This document shows positions 35,988 through 46,370 of a stretch of DNA of 64,000 nt, piece after piece. The notes under the pieces were generated by a model. It was not told the origin of the DNA and made no database searches. It saw only the letters and a program-made list of their open reading frames with translations. Position 1 is the stretch's first letter; every line of letters begins with the position of its first letter. This DNA is from Prevotella sp. E9-3 (GTDB lineage Bacteria; Bacteroidota; Bacteroidia; Bacteroidales; Bacteroidaceae): contig NZ_CP091786.1 in assembly GCF_022024015.1 (NCBI RefSeq), positions 1,488,001-1,552,000 on the forward strand. Reading direction: 5' to 3'. The translations under genes were made by a program, and so were the position numbers.

Positions 35988-38204
35988 ATGTGGCAGAATC
36001 CCCATTTTAACGATATATTCAGGTATCTGCGAGAGCGTAATTTCTCAAAAGCCATTAACTTGGCTGTTAACTATTTCCTTACGCATAGTTCGCATGATAT
36101 GGAGACTTTCATGCACATCCGTCAGGACTACGAGTTGATGGTGGATTATTGGCGGAAAGGTTTTCCCGACTCGCAACGTGAGGCTCTTTATGATCGGCTG
36201 TTGCGTAGGCTATATGTTTTTATGGCCAACGAGGCTATCATTGACCGTATCAGGAAATCTTCGCAGTTGTCTGAGTTGAGCGCTGCTTCTGATGATGAGC
36301 TGATGAATGATGGATTTCAGCAATTGCGCTCACGGCTGGAAGATGACGTGACCAGTATGGCGATGCTTGAACTGGAGCCAGAACATCTTCGTAAGGTGAA
36401 ATCTGAGGAGATTTATCGCAAGCATCAGCAGTTCATGTCTCGCGTTTTTAACACACTCTTCACTTCATACTCTTTACGCGATTCTGCCGTTCAGCCGCTG
36501 AAGGAACTGCTGCTGTCGCCAACTGTTGACAGTATCGACCAGCAACTCATGGTCAGTGCCCTGACACTTTCGAATATGATGACGTTCTGCATTAACAAAT
36601 TCCAGTTGTTAGTAGATGTCAGTCAGATGTCAACCGTGGAAAACGTTCGTCAGCGGGCATTAGTGGGATGGGTGCTCAGTACCGATTCTTCGTTTGCGCA
36701 ACTCTATCCGGAAATTCGTTCTACCATTGACAGTCTTTGTTTGAATGAACAGACGAGGCGTGAATTGACCGAACTGCAGATGCAGATAGTGTATTGTATG
36801 CAGGCTGATGATGATTCTCAGATGATCAAGAACGAGATTATGCCTGAACTGATAAAAGGCAATAACGCTCAGATGAATCGTCTGAATATGATGGATATGG
36901 GGGAGAATTCTTTGGAAGACATCCTTCATCCTGACGGCGAAGAGGATAGTGTGGAGCGAATGGAGGCCAGCATGAAGAAAATGGCCGAGATGGGGCGTAA
37001 GGGCTCTGATATCTATTTTGCAGGTTTCTCTCAGATGAAGCGCTATCCGTTCTTTTATGATATCTCCAACTGGTTTGTGCCTTTCTATCCGCATCATCCC
37101 CTCATTTCAAATATATGGTTTAATACAAAAGGTGGAAAGTTCTTGCAGACTGTGACACAAGGAGGTGCCTTTTGCGACAGCGACCGCTATTCTTTTGTGC
37201 TGGCCTTCAGTCAGGTGATGGAGCATATGCCCAAGCAAATGTTCGAAATCGTAGAGAAAGGCGAGGCAACCCCAATGGCATTGGGGGGAGAAGTGCCGCT
37301 GGAAGACCAGCAACAACCGGCGTTTATTCGTCGTTTCTATTTGCAGAACCTATATCGTTTCTTCCGTCTCTTTCCACATCGTAGTGAGTTTGTGAATCCT
37401 TTCGAACAGCAACGTGCCATATTCATGAACTCCCCATTGTTCCTTCTGCCCTCCATGAGCGAATGCATTACACGTGTGGCATCGTTCCTTGTGAAGCGTG
37501 GCATGGGTAAACAGGCACTGGAACTATTAGAAAAGCAGCCTGCCAATGGTTATACACTGGCGTATCATCTGTTGATTGGCCAACTGTGGCAAGGCCAGGC
37601 ATTGACCGCCGGCACATTGAGCGATGCAGAGCGTAAGGAGGCACAGATGAAGGCTATCAGCCACTATCATGATGCCTTGCTGTTGGATGCCAATCACCAG
37701 CGAGCTTTGATAGGTTATGCCCGTGCATTGTTCAATAACCAACAGTATGATGAGGCACTTGACATATTCAGAAAATTATATGCATCGGGCAATTCCGGCG
37801 TAGGCGTAGAACTGAATATCTCGGTTTGCCTCATTCAGCTGAACCGTGTTGACGAAGCATTGAAGATTCTGTATCGACTGAACTATAACGACCCAGACAA
37901 CGACAACGTGAACAGGGTGTTGGCATGGGCACAGACCTTGGCAGGATCATACGAGCAGGCAGAGAAATTCTATGGGCGACTAACAAGTGTTGAATGTCCA
38001 CACGCTGACGATTTGCTGAATTACGGCTATTGCCTGTGGTTTCAGCAGCAGGTTGAGAAAGCCATTGGCTATTTTCAGCAGTATATGAAACACGAACATA
38101 CAGACTTGGAGAAAGAATTTCTTCATACTGAGTATGATATTCTGAAAGAAAAAGGTATTACCGATATCGATATCCAACTCATGCTCGAGGCCGTTCGTCA
38201 ATAG
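35988..38204 (+). CDS. Large tetratricopeptide-repeat protein
   Basis: A 738-residue, largely helical protein with no signal peptide. The N-terminal 500 residues match nothing I recognise. From about 505 there are TPR units (for example ALLLDANHQRALIGYARALFNNQQYDEALDIFRKLY, LLNYGYCLWFQQQVEKAIGYFQQYM). Such proteins usually scaffold complexes. It is 19 bp downstream of the lipoprotein gene and likely cotranscribed, yet predicted to be cytosolic. Confidence 0.78.
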   Translation: MWQNPHFNDIFRYLRERNFSKAINLAVNYFLTHSSHDMETFMHIRQDYELMVDYWRKGFPDSQREALYDRLLRRLYVFMANEAIIDRIRKSSQLSELSAASDDELMNDGFQQLRSRLEDDVTSMAMLELEPEHLRKVKSEEIYRKHQQFMSRVFNTLFTSYSLRDSAVQPLKELLLSPTVDSIDQQLMVSALTLSNMMTFCINKFQLLVDVSQMSTVENVRQRALVGWVLSTDSSFAQLYPEIRSTIDSLCLNEQTRRELTELQMQIVYCMQADDDSQMIKNEIMPELIKGNNAQMNRLNMMDMGENSLEDILHPDGEEDSVERMEASMKKMAEMGRKGSDIYFAGFSQMKRYPFFYDISNWFVPFYPHHPLISNIWFNTKGGKFLQTVTQGGAFCDSDRYSFVLAFSQVMEHMPKQMFEIVEKGEATPMALGGEVPLEDQQQPAFIRRFYLQNLYRFFRLFPHRSEFVNPFEQQRAIFMNSPLFLLPSMSECITRVASFLVKRGMGKQALELLEKQPANGYTLAYHLLIGQLWQGQALTAGTLSDAERKEAQMKAISHYHDALLLDANHQRALIGYARALFNNQQYDEALDIFRKLYASGNSGVGVELNISVCLIQLNRVDEALKILYRLNYNDPDNDNVNRVLAWAQTLAGSYEQAEKFYGRLTSVECPHADDLLNYGYCLWFQQQVEKAIGYFQQYMKHEHTDLEKEFLHTEYDILKEKGITDIDIQLMLEAVRQ

Positions 38205-38254
38205 ATGTAATTAAATAGATTCTCAATCATTATTAATAATAAACAACCGAAACT

Positions 38255-39502
38255 ATGGCAACAATTAAACCGTTTCGTGGAATTCGTCCACCGAAAGAAT
38301 TGGTAGAACAAGTGGAGAGCCGTCCCTATGATGTGCTTGATAGTGATGAGGCACGTGCCGAAGCTGGCGACAATGAGAAAAGCCTCTACCACATCATCAA
38401 ACCAGAGATAGACTTCCCTGTGGGTACTAGCGAGTACGATCCTAAAGTCTATGAGAAGGCTGCTGAGAATTTCCAAAAGTTCCAGGACAAAGGCTGGCTG
38501 GTACAGGATGAACAGGAACATTACTATATCTATGCCCAGACTATGCAGGGAAAAACTCAGTATGGACTGGTGGTTGGCGCTTATGTTGATGACTATATGC
38601 AGGGACGCATCAAGAAACATGAGCTTACTCGTCGTGACAAGGAAGAGGACCGTATGAAACACGTACGTGTGAACAATGCTAATATTGAACCGGTATTCTT
38701 CGCTTATCCCGACAATAAAGTGCTTGATACGCTCATTATGCGCTATGCTGCCACCAAGCCTGAATACGATTTCATAGCTCCTATCGATGGATTCCGTCAT
38801 CAGTTCTGGGTGATCAGCGACCAGCAGGATATTGATACCATTACCAAAGAATTTGGAAAGATGCCCACCATGTATATTGCTGATGGTCACCACCGTTCGG
38901 CTGCTGCCGCTCTGGTAGGAGCCGAAAAGCAGAAACAGAACCCTCATCACACGGGCAATGAAGAGTACAACTACTTTATGGCTGTTTGTTTCCAGGCTTC
39001 TCAGCTTACTATTCTCGATTACAACCGTGTGGTGAAAGACCTCAATGGCCTCTCTTCAGAAGAGTTCCTTGCTGCCTTGCAGGTGAATTTCATCGTAGAA
39101 GATAAGGGTACCGAAATATATAAGCCACAGCAGTTGCATGAGTTCTCACTCTATCTCGACCAGCACTGGTTTAGTTTGAAAGCTAAGGAAGGAACATACG
39201 ACAATAGTGATCCTATCGGAGTACTCGATGTAGATATCAGTAGCCGACTCATTCTCGACGAGATTCTTGGTATTAAAGACCTGCGTTCCGACAAGCGTAT
39301 AGACTTTGTTGGCGGACTCCGCGGACTTGGAGAACTGAAGCGCCGTGTTGACAATGGAGAGATGCGTATGGCGCTGGCTCTCTATCCTGTGAGCATGCAG
39401 CAGATTATGGATATTGCCGACAGCGGCAAGATTATGCCTCCAAAGGCTACATGGTTTGAACCTAAACTGCGTTCTGGTCTGGTGATTCATAAATTGGATT
39501 AA
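38255..39502 (+). CDS. DUF1015 family protein
   Basis: A 415-residue protein of the DUF1015 family. The N-terminal FRGIRPPKELVEQVESRPYDVLDSDEA, the PLYHI-like SLYHIIKPE, and MYIADGHHRSAAAALV, a conserved His-His-Arg-Ser motif, are diagnostic. Role unproven. I recall the family being next to serC/serA in other Bacteroidales; here it is followed without gap by the YigZ-family gene. Confidence 0.88.
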   Translation: MATIKPFRGIRPPKELVEQVESRPYDVLDSDEARAEAGDNEKSLYHIIKPEIDFPVGTSEYDPKVYEKAAENFQKFQDKGWLVQDEQEHYYIYAQTMQGKTQYGLVVGAYVDDYMQGRIKKHELTRRDKEEDRMKHVRVNNANIEPVFFAYPDNKVLDTLIMRYAATKPEYDFIAPIDGFRHQFWVISDQQDIDTITKEFGKMPTMYIADGHHRSAAAALVGAEKQKQNPHHTGNEEYNYFMAVCFQASQLTILDYNRVVKDLNGLSSEEFLAALQVNFIVEDKGTEIYKPQQLHEFSLYLDQHWFSLKAKEGTYDNSDPIGVLDVDISSRLILDEILGIKDLRSDKRIDFVGGLRGLGELKRRVDNGEMRMALALYPVSMQQIMDIADSGKIMPPKATWFEPKLRSGLVIHKLD

Positions 39503-40092
39503 TGACCGACGAATTTAAGACAATAAAAGGAATAAGCGAAGGATTTTACTCTGAAAAACGGAGTAAATTCCTCGCTTTTGCACATCATGTAGAAACACTT
39601 GATGAGATAAAAGCCTTGTTGGCTGATTATCGGAAAAAGTACTATGATGCACGTCATGTGTGCTATGCCTATATGCTGGGACCTGAGCGCACAGACTTCC
39701 GTGCCAATGATGACGGTGAACCTTCCTCTACTGCAGGCAAACCAATATTAGGTCAAATAAATAGTAACGAACTGACTGATATTCTGATAGTTGTGGTTCG
39801 ATATTACGGAGGTGTGAACCTTGGAACGAGTGGACTGATTGTGGCCTATCGTGAGGCTTCTGCTGATGCTCTATCCCATGCAGAAATGGAAGTGAGACAG
39901 GTGGAGGAAACCATCGTTTTCGACTTCCCATACGTGATGATGAATGATGTAATGCGTATTGTAAAAGAGATGCAGCCACGCATCGTCAGTCAGACCTATG
40001 ACAATACTTGTCAGATTACACTCAGTATCCGGAAGTCGGAAGCTGAAATTTTACGGTCAAAATTGGCGAAACTGTCGTTTGGTAACTCTTAA
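39502..40092 (+). CDS. YigZ/IMPACT family protein
   Basis: A 196-residue member of the UPF0029/IMPACT family: SEKRSKFLAFAHHV, DARHVCYAYMLG, the signature DDGEPSSTAGKPILGQI and VVVVRYYGGVNLGTSGL. In eukaryotes IMPACT regulates GCN2; bacterial members have an RNA-binding-type fold and unknown role. The ATG shares one base with the DUF1015 stop (TAATG). Confidence 0.9.
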   Translation: MTDEFKTIKGISEGFYSEKRSKFLAFAHHVETLDEIKALLADYRKKYYDARHVCYAYMLGPERTDFRANDDGEPSSTAGKPILGQINSNELTDILIVVVRYYGGVNLGTSGLIVAYREASADALSHAEMEVRQVEETIVFDFPYVMMNDVMRIVKEMQPRIVSQTYDNTCQITLSIRKSEAEILRSKLAKLSFGNS

Positions 40093-40144
40093 TTTTCAAA
40101 TTTATTTTTAATAACTTTTACCTCCCAATTTTTCAATTCTCAAG

Positions 40145-40897
40145 ATGGATAAAGTAGGAAAATACGAATTTTTAGCTGAACCTTTTCATTGTGATTTCTC
40201 TGGAAAACTGTTTATGGGCCATCTGGGAAATCATATGTTGAATGCTGCCGATTTCCATTCTACTGACCGTGGATTCGGTATGAAATATCTGATGACCATT
40301 CAGCGTTCATGGGTTCTTTCTCGTTTGGCTATCGAGATGGACGAGATGCCGTCGCAATATACAAAGTTCAATGTTGAGACCTGGGTTGAAGGAGCAATGC
40401 GTTTCTTCACCAACCGTAACTTCCGGGTAGTTGGCACAACTCCTGAAGGAAATGAGAAAGTATATGGTTACGGTCGCAGTGTTTGGGCAATGATCGACAC
40501 AGAGAGTCGCCAGCCTACTGATATTCTCTCCATTCACGATGGCGCTATCAATCAATGGATTGAAAAGGAAAAAGAATGTCCTATTGAAAAGGGTGGACGG
40601 GTAAAAATGTCGGATGATGCAGAGTTTGTCAGCACTATTGATACCCACTATAATGATGTAGATATCAACGGTCACATCAACTCTGTGAAATATATCGAGC
40701 ACGTTCTCGACCTGTGGTCTCTCTCATGGTATAAGGAACATCGGCTGAAACGTTTTGAAATTGCCTATGTGGCTGAAGCTCATGAAGGTGATCAGCTTTC
40801 GTTCTATCGTGAACAGACAGGTGAGGGCGAATACTGCGTTCGCATCGTTAGAAGCGATGGTACTGAGACCTGCCGCAGTAAACTCCTCTTTGTCTGA
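40145..40897 (+). CDS. Acyl-ACP thioesterase
   Basis: A 250-residue double-hotdog thioesterase of the FatA/FatB type that releases fatty acids from acyl carrier protein. N-terminal hotdog: GHLGNHMLNAADFHSTDRGFG and SWVLSRLAIEM; C-terminal hotdog carries the catalytic Asp/Asn/His signature in HYNDVDINGHINSVKYIE. It ends the plus-strand run that starts at 35069, 52 bp after the YigZ gene. It probably sets free fatty acid pools for lipid remodelling; specificity unknown. Confidence 0.88.
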   Translation: MDKVGKYEFLAEPFHCDFSGKLFMGHLGNHMLNAADFHSTDRGFGMKYLMTIQRSWVLSRLAIEMDEMPSQYTKFNVETWVEGAMRFFTNRNFRVVGTTPEGNEKVYGYGRSVWAMIDTESRQPTDILSIHDGAINQWIEKEKECPIEKGGRVKMSDDAEFVSTIDTHYNDVDINGHINSVKYIEHVLDLWSLSWYKEHRLKRFEIAYVAEAHEGDQLSFYREQTGEGEYCVRIVRSDGTETCRSKLLFV

Positions 40898-40943
40898 ATC
40901 TGTTATGATTGCCTGAGTCTATGATATTCCTCTCTTTCTGAGT

Positions 40944-43214
40944 CTATGCATAGGAGTGCATGCCTCCCAGGATATAGTTCACTCCGAAATAGGTCATCAG
41001 AATGGTGAGGAAGGCCAGCGTAACGTAAATGTGGTAGGCCAGAGGCTTACGGAATACAGGCAGCGACTGCGTGTGTACGACTACTGCATAGACCATAAAG
41101 GTGATGAGTGCCCATACTTCTTTCGGGTCCCACGACCAATAGGTGCCCCATGATATGTTGGCCCAAATAGCTCCAATGAATATTCCCAGTCCTAATGTGG
41201 TGAGGGCAGGGTAGAGGAACACTCTGCTAAGCATGCCAAGAGCAGCAATAGTTTCATCACCACCTTTTTTGAACAATCGAAGACCGAGGGCTGTAAGACC
41301 ACAGAAGAAGGTTAAGCTCAATAAAGCGAACGACATCATGATAATACTTACATGAATGGTCAGGAGGGGCGAATTCAGTACTGGCATCAGTCGGCCTATT
41401 TGCGGATCCATCTGTGAGATGTGACTCACCAATAGGAAGAACCCTGATAATAGGAATCCGAACGTGAGCAAAATTCTGAAACGATGATAAAGTAACAATG
41501 TAATCAACTGAATGAACCATGCCATCAGCAACATCGTTTCATAGCCATTCGACATGGGAATAGTGCCGCTTACAATCCATCGGAGCGTCTCGCAATATGT
41601 TAACGCTATGAAGGAACACATCAACAGTCCATATAATGGCAGAAGAAACCAGTCTGTTCTTTTTGAGCTTTCTTGTTGTCTGTCAGTTTCCTTTTCCTGT
41701 CTTGCCATTCTGAAGATGAAAATACCCAGCGATATGAATCCGAGGGTAAGGTTTATCATGAAAAGAATGGTGGCAAAAGGAATCGCATTGTATAAATGCT
41801 CTACCTTCGTTACTGTAGATGAAGGAAGTGTGAGTCCGCCATTTTTCTGTTGGTGACGTTCCATCAGGTCAATATAGTTGTCAACCTCTTCGAAATTTCC
41901 TTCTCTCACTTCACTGTATATCAGTGTGAATATCTCATTAATGTACTTGCGTTCATCTTCCGATACACTTACCGTATCAATATTGTCAATGGGTGAATAC
42001 CAAGTTGTTTCTCCTTGTTGGTCGGTACAGGGAAATAATTTCAAAGGCTTACCTTGTCGAAGGTCCATCACCATCATCAACTGATCATCTACCTTGGCCA
42101 CCTGTTTATGGAAACCATCGTGCTGACCGCCGCGATAGTACTCTTGCACATAGGGGCCCAGCACATAGCCGACCCCTGGAGTGAAGAACTGATTCACAGA
42201 ACAATAGTCGGGTAACTGACGGGCATCTTTCAGTTCACCGCTTTTGATACGTACAATTGGTTCCTGACTCCATTCATCTCCATAGAAGATAAAGCCTGTG
42301 AGTACTTGGAGGGCTGTATATTTGCCGTAGTGACGCTTACCATAGAGTTTCTTGGTAAAGTCAAGTGCATAGGTCTCTACAGGACAAATACGATTGTTGT
42401 AGAGCATCTGTAATTGTCCGAAGTGTTCAGCTGTTTCTTTCGGCAATACGTGAAGCTCTTCTGTTATTTCATTCTTTGTTTGTGTTGTGTCGTTTATCGC
42501 CTGCATGTTTCCATTCATTCCAAAAAGCATGATGAGAATGAAGGCCCCTTTCTTTAGCAGGGGTGAGCGAAGCACTTGGTGATACTGACCTTTGGGATCG
42601 ATGAGCATCCATACCAGTGCAAGGAACAGCAAGGCATAGCCCGTATAGGTGACGGGAATCCCCCACGGGTCGCTGTTCACGCTGAGCACAGTACCACGTC
42701 CGTCATCATCGTACGAAGCCTGATAAAGACGTACGCCGTTTTGTGAACAGATATTGTTCATGGATACAGTTACACTCCGATTCAGCCCTTCGGCGTTGGT
42801 TAATAGTAGGTGCGACTCATAGTCGGCAGCTGCTGTTGTTCCCTTGTGATAGATAACATTAAAACTATCCAGCGTAAGTGTGAAGGGTAATTTGTGCAGG
42901 TGTCCGTCTTGTGTCATGTACTGTGAGGTCTGTTCACCTACTCGCACATGTAGGGCACCTTGTCGTGCAGATACATGGGTGAGAAAAGCACCAAACAGAA
43001 TGAACACAAATGAAAGGTGGAGTACAACAACAAACAGTTTGCTCACCTTTTGTTTTAGAAAATAAACGATGGCAACTGCCGTCAGCAGCGCCCATAATAC
43101 AGTGAACCACCATTCGTCGTACAGACGGAAACCATTAGCATGTTCAACGAATGTGGCGATGGCCATCACGACCACCACCACACAGTATAAGATAATTGTT
43201 GCTTTCTTTAGCAT
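40944..43214 (-). CDS. ccsBA: Fused cytochrome c biogenesis protein (CcsB-CcsA / ResBC)
   Basis: A 756-residue system II heme exporter and c-heme lyase. The N-terminal half is ResB-like (membrane helices about 5-25, 35-55, 60-80, a soluble domain, another helix near 190-210). A long periplasmic insert follows (about 240-470). The C-terminal CcsA part has about eight helices and the WWD heme-handling motif WANISWGTYWSWDPKEVWALITF near 680-700, followed by a conserved His. It would attach heme to CxxCH proteins outside the cytoplasm; the DUF1111 lipoprotein 74 bp upstream has two such sites, so this is its likely client. Confidence 0.9.
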   Translation of the reverse strand: MLKKATIILYCVVVVVMAIATFVEHANGFRLYDEWWFTVLWALLTAVAIVYFLKQKVSKLFVVVLHLSFVFILFGAFLTHVSARQGALHVRVGEQTSQYMTQDGHLHKLPFTLTLDSFNVIYHKGTTAAADYESHLLLTNAEGLNRSVTVSMNNICSQNGVRLYQASYDDDGRGTVLSVNSDPWGIPVTYTGYALLFLALVWMLIDPKGQYHQVLRSPLLKKGAFILIMLFGMNGNMQAINDTTQTKNEITEELHVLPKETAEHFGQLQMLYNNRICPVETYALDFTKKLYGKRHYGKYTALQVLTGFIFYGDEWSQEPIVRIKSGELKDARQLPDYCSVNQFFTPGVGYVLGPYVQEYYRGGQHDGFHKQVAKVDDQLMMVMDLRQGKPLKLFPCTDQQGETTWYSPIDNIDTVSVSEDERKYINEIFTLIYSEVREGNFEEVDNYIDLMERHQQKNGGLTLPSSTVTKVEHLYNAIPFATILFMINLTLGFISLGIFIFRMARQEKETDRQQESSKRTDWFLLPLYGLLMCSFIALTYCETLRWIVSGTIPMSNGYETMLLMAWFIQLITLLLYHRFRILLTFGFLLSGFFLLVSHISQMDPQIGRLMPVLNSPLLTIHVSIIMMSFALLSLTFFCGLTALGLRLFKKGGDETIAALGMLSRVFLYPALTTLGLGIFIGAIWANISWGTYWSWDPKEVWALITFMVYAVVVHTQSLPVFRKPLAYHIYVTLAFLTILMTYFGVNYILGGMHSYA

Positions 43215-43288
43215 TTTTTATTCAGAAACTCAAGAGTTCATATTTTGGAATTCTTGACTATAGTAACGATCTTTTTTGCTCATTATTG

Positions 43289-45067
43289 TTAGATAGCCCG
43301 GAGGAACTTCACAATGGCGTCTCTATCAGCCTTGGGCAGATTGTAGAACTTCTCTGTTGGACGATAGGCATGTGAGTCTTTAGAATAGCCATGCCACATG
43401 ATTGCCTCAATCTCATTACGAGCACGACAGTCGTGCAGACGGTCTTCTGCTCCTGTCAGTACCTGTGACAAACCGCGGCCCCAGAGTGGGGTAGTACGGC
43501 ACCATCCTGTACGAATGTCGTTCTTCATGTACAGTTTGTGCTGAACCATGTCGGTATAAGGCCAGATGGTCTGGTTAGGATATTGAGGCAGCAATTTTGA
43601 GTAGTTGCCATCTTTGGCCAGACCCTTGCTGTCGGCATAGGCTTTGATGCAGGCATCCACCCACATCTTGTCGTCGCCAGTCTTCCATGAAGGACGGTGA
43701 CAGTTTGTGCATCCGATCTGTGCGAACAGTTCCTTACCGCGCATCACATCCTTATCGTTCAGGTTACGAGCTGCTGGTACAGCTAAACCGCGATGCCAAA
43801 CCATAAAGTCGTAATAATCTTCATCACCCATTTCTTCCTTTCCGTTATAAGGCATTCCCTTGAACAGGTATTTGTCGAATGTCTCTTTCTTGGCAATTGA
43901 TGAGATGCTCAGAATATCATTCACGCGTTCTGAAATGTTCTCTTTCTTGCCATCAGCATAGAAGGGGTGCAGCAAACTGTTCTCGTCGGCACCGTGTTCC
44001 TGAATATAGCTGATCACTTCTTCATCTTCGCTCTGTGCCTTTGCCCATGCAGTCGTTGTATAGAGGAAGTGACGGTCGCTACGGGTTACGTTAGTGATGT
44101 TCCATATAGCGTTAGCACCAGGACCGTCCTGCAGTGAACCACGAGTCATGGCATAGGTGAACTTCTTCACAGGACCATGGTCACCGTGGAATGTTCCTAA
44201 ATCGTTGTAGTTTGCTTTGTAGTAGGCAGATGCAGCGAAGTCATCAGCTTCCTTGTCCCACATAGCAGGGTTCAGTTCGGCGTGTTTTGCCTCCTTGCGA
44301 TACTGCTCGCGCATATCATCATCGGTAATAGCGTCAAGCAAACCAGTTCCGTAGATGCCTATGGTCGATTCAAGACGTACTTCGTAATCCTCTGGTTTAG
44401 GATTGGTATTGAACGCAGTCTGTGGAATCACTACCTCAGGATAGATCAGCTCGTATTCCTCACCATCGGGGAATTGAAGGGCTAATCCACTTTCCATCTC
44501 AGTAACCTTCTTCCACTGAATATCGATAAGACTTTCATCGATAGGAGCTTTGAAAGGTGACATGGCCTGTGTTTGAGGCATACCTGTTACCTCGGTGATA
44601 TAGCCATTGGTTGCAGGATGATAGATAACAAGAAGGTAGCCATTGCCAATGTCGTTGGCACGATAACGGTCCTGACGTTTGCCATGACCATAGCCTGGAT
44701 GACAATGGAAGCAGCTTGAACGTACCCATGCAGGTCCAAGTCCCTTACGAGGTTCGGTGTTCAGCGTGTACATGTGCTCGAAGAAATCCTCACCGTGAGT
44801 GAAGTGGGCCTCACCATCGTTGAGTACTTCAACAGCAGGCGAGAAGGCTGAGTAACTACGATTTCTCGTTGTACCCAGCTGTCCGCCTGGATACCACTCG
44901 TCGGCTGAGAATACATCGTTTGCCTTACCGAAGGCTTCCTCTTTCTCTGCCAAATTATAAGGATATTCCTTTTCTGTTGTCTGTCCTTCATCGTCGTCCT
45001 GACATGATGTCAAGAGGGGCGCAGTGATTGCTAAAAGAGCAAAGAGATTAATTTTTAATTCTTTCAT
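43289..45067 (-). CDS. Di-heme oxidoreductase-like lipoprotein (DUF1111)
   Basis: A 592-residue lipoprotein: signal peptide ending LLTSC (Cys22) followed by QDDDE, an acidic stretch of the kind that directs Bacteroidota lipoproteins to the cell surface. The mature part belongs to the DUF1111 di-heme oxidoreductase family, related to MauG and cytochrome c peroxidase. It has c-heme motifs CFHCH (119-123) and CTNCH (453-457). Probable redox enzyme in iron or heme handling. Between the imelysin gene (22 bp upstream) and ccsBA. Confidence 0.88.
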   Translation of the reverse strand: MKELKINLFALLAITAPLLTSCQDDDEGQTTEKEYPYNLAEKEEAFGKANDVFSADEWYPGGQLGTTRNRSYSAFSPAVEVLNDGEAHFTHGEDFFEHMYTLNTEPRKGLGPAWVRSSCFHCHPGYGHGKRQDRYRANDIGNGYLLVIYHPATNGYITEVTGMPQTQAMSPFKAPIDESLIDIQWKKVTEMESGLALQFPDGEEYELIYPEVVIPQTAFNTNPKPEDYEVRLESTIGIYGTGLLDAITDDDMREQYRKEAKHAELNPAMWDKEADDFAASAYYKANYNDLGTFHGDHGPVKKFTYAMTRGSLQDGPGANAIWNITNVTRSDRHFLYTTTAWAKAQSEDEEVISYIQEHGADENSLLHPFYADGKKENISERVNDILSISSIAKKETFDKYLFKGMPYNGKEEMGDEDYYDFMVWHRGLAVPAARNLNDKDVMRGKELFAQIGCTNCHRPSWKTGDDKMWVDACIKAYADSKGLAKDGNYSKLLPQYPNQTIWPYTDMVQHKLYMKNDIRTGWCRTTPLWGRGLSQVLTGAEDRLHDCRARNEIEAIMWHGYSKDSHAYRPTEKFYNLPKADRDAIVKFLRAI

Positions 45068-45089
45068 ATAGTATTCGTTTTGAGTAATT

Positions 45090-46370
45090 TTATTCTGGGA
45101 TTTCGCTTACAGGAGTGTCCTCGAAGCTGACCTTCCAAAGAGTGCTCACGTACTTCACGAATGGAGCTGGCATAGCACCAATCTTCTCAATACCGTTTCT
45201 GATTGCATTCTCAACAGCCTCACCGGTTTTTGCATCGTTTTTGGCAAACCAGCTGTGCAGACTGTAGTTGGCATTGCCACTTGCACCGTTAACATTGCCA
45301 TACCATACATTTTCGATAGAGCGGATATTGTTCTGGAAGTCTGTGATAGAATTATAGCTATAAGGAGACTCTACGTAGAAGATGAGACCCGACTTGAAGG
45401 GGTGTCCAATCTTACCGCCGCCTACCTCATTGGCAATTGCTGCAGCACTACCTTCATCGCTGTTCAACACCTGATCGATAGCTTCCTCCAGTTCGCTGAA
45501 AGTGCTACGTGTATTGCCGGCATTCTTCATGTTCCAACCGTAGCTCTGTCCTTTGTTGGTCTGGTATGCCAATTCTGCATTTTTTACAGCAGCCAAGCGC
45601 TGGGCATTGGGGTCCTCGCTCCAGGCTACTTCCAGGTTGTAACAATACAACACCAACTTTTCGGCCACGTCGTTAGCATATTTCAGCTCCTCGGCACCCT
45701 TAACATCCGTAAATCCTTTGTAGGTGTCAAGACCTTTGAACTCTTCCACTTTACGCGGTTCGCCGTTGCGGAACAACACAAACTCAAGAGCGTGGAATCC
45801 GAGAATACTGCAATCTTCAAGTGCTTCCTCGCTATAGCTGCCAGTAGCAAAATAGCTGTGCAGCAAATCACGGTTCAGAGGCCATGAGTCAATTGCCGGG
45901 TCGATGGAGAAATCCTGAGCGGCACCTCCTAAGAAAGCCTCACTCTTCTCCCACCATGCGCGAGCTTCCTTGAAAGCCTCGCAGGCATCGTTGATGTTCT
46001 GTTGCTGAATCTGATCAACCGACAAGTCGCCAAGTGCCTTTTGCAGTTTCTCAGCAGCATTGGCAAGATTAGTATAGGTAGGCACAATCACATTGTCAAC
46101 ATTGTTGGCTAATGCCTTGTTCAACTCATCTTTTTGCTCGTTGGTCAAAGCACTCTTCTCAATAGCCTTCATGGCAACTCCCAACTGTGCAATGATATCA
46201 TCGCAGGCCTTCATTGCTTCGGTGCCGTATGAGGCATCACTAAACTTTGAAGTCTGGTCTACTTTGCCGTTGTTGTCGTTGTTGTCATCATCGTTGCTGC
46301 ACGATGTAAAACCAAAGCTTAATGCGCCTGTTACGGCAAACATCATAGCGAATTTGAAAATTTTCTTCAT
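45090..46370 (-). CDS. Imelysin-family (peptidase M75) lipoprotein
   Basis: A 426-residue lipoprotein with lipobox FTSC (Cys24) followed by SNDDDNNDNNGK, again an acidic/Asn-rich start to the mature chain. The imelysin fold shows as two helical bundles with the FGFHALEFVLF-type helix (LGFHALEFVLFRNG) and the GxHxxE-type motif. Related proteins (IrpA, EfeO M75 domain, AlgP7) take part in iron uptake and are mostly not active peptidases. Second gene in the porin-imelysin-DUF1111-ccsBA run. Confidence 0.88.
   Translation of the reverse strand: MKKIFKFAMMFAVTGALSFGFTSCSNDDDNNDNNGKVDQTSKFSDASYGTEAMKACDDIIAQLGVAMKAIEKSALTNEQKDELNKALANNVDNVIVPTYTNLANAAEKLQKALGDLSVDQIQQQNINDACEAFKEARAWWEKSEAFLGGAAQDFSIDPAIDSWPLNRDLLHSYFATGSYSEEALEDCSILGFHALEFVLFRNGEPRKVEEFKGLDTYKGFTDVKGAEELKYANDVAEKLVLYCYNLEVAWSEDPNAQRLAAVKNAELAYQTNKGQSYGWNMKNAGNTRSTFSELEEAIDQVLNSDEGSAAAIANEVGGGKIGHPFKSGLIFYVESPYSYNSITDFQNNIRSIENVWYGNVNGASGNANYSLHSWFAKNDAKTGEAVENAIRNGIEKIGAMPAPFVKYVSTLWKVSFEDTPVSEIPE

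Noticed and set aside
38198..38950. 250-residue frame antisense to the DUF1015 gene
   Set aside because: Shadow of a strong gene on the other strand, with no recognisable motif.
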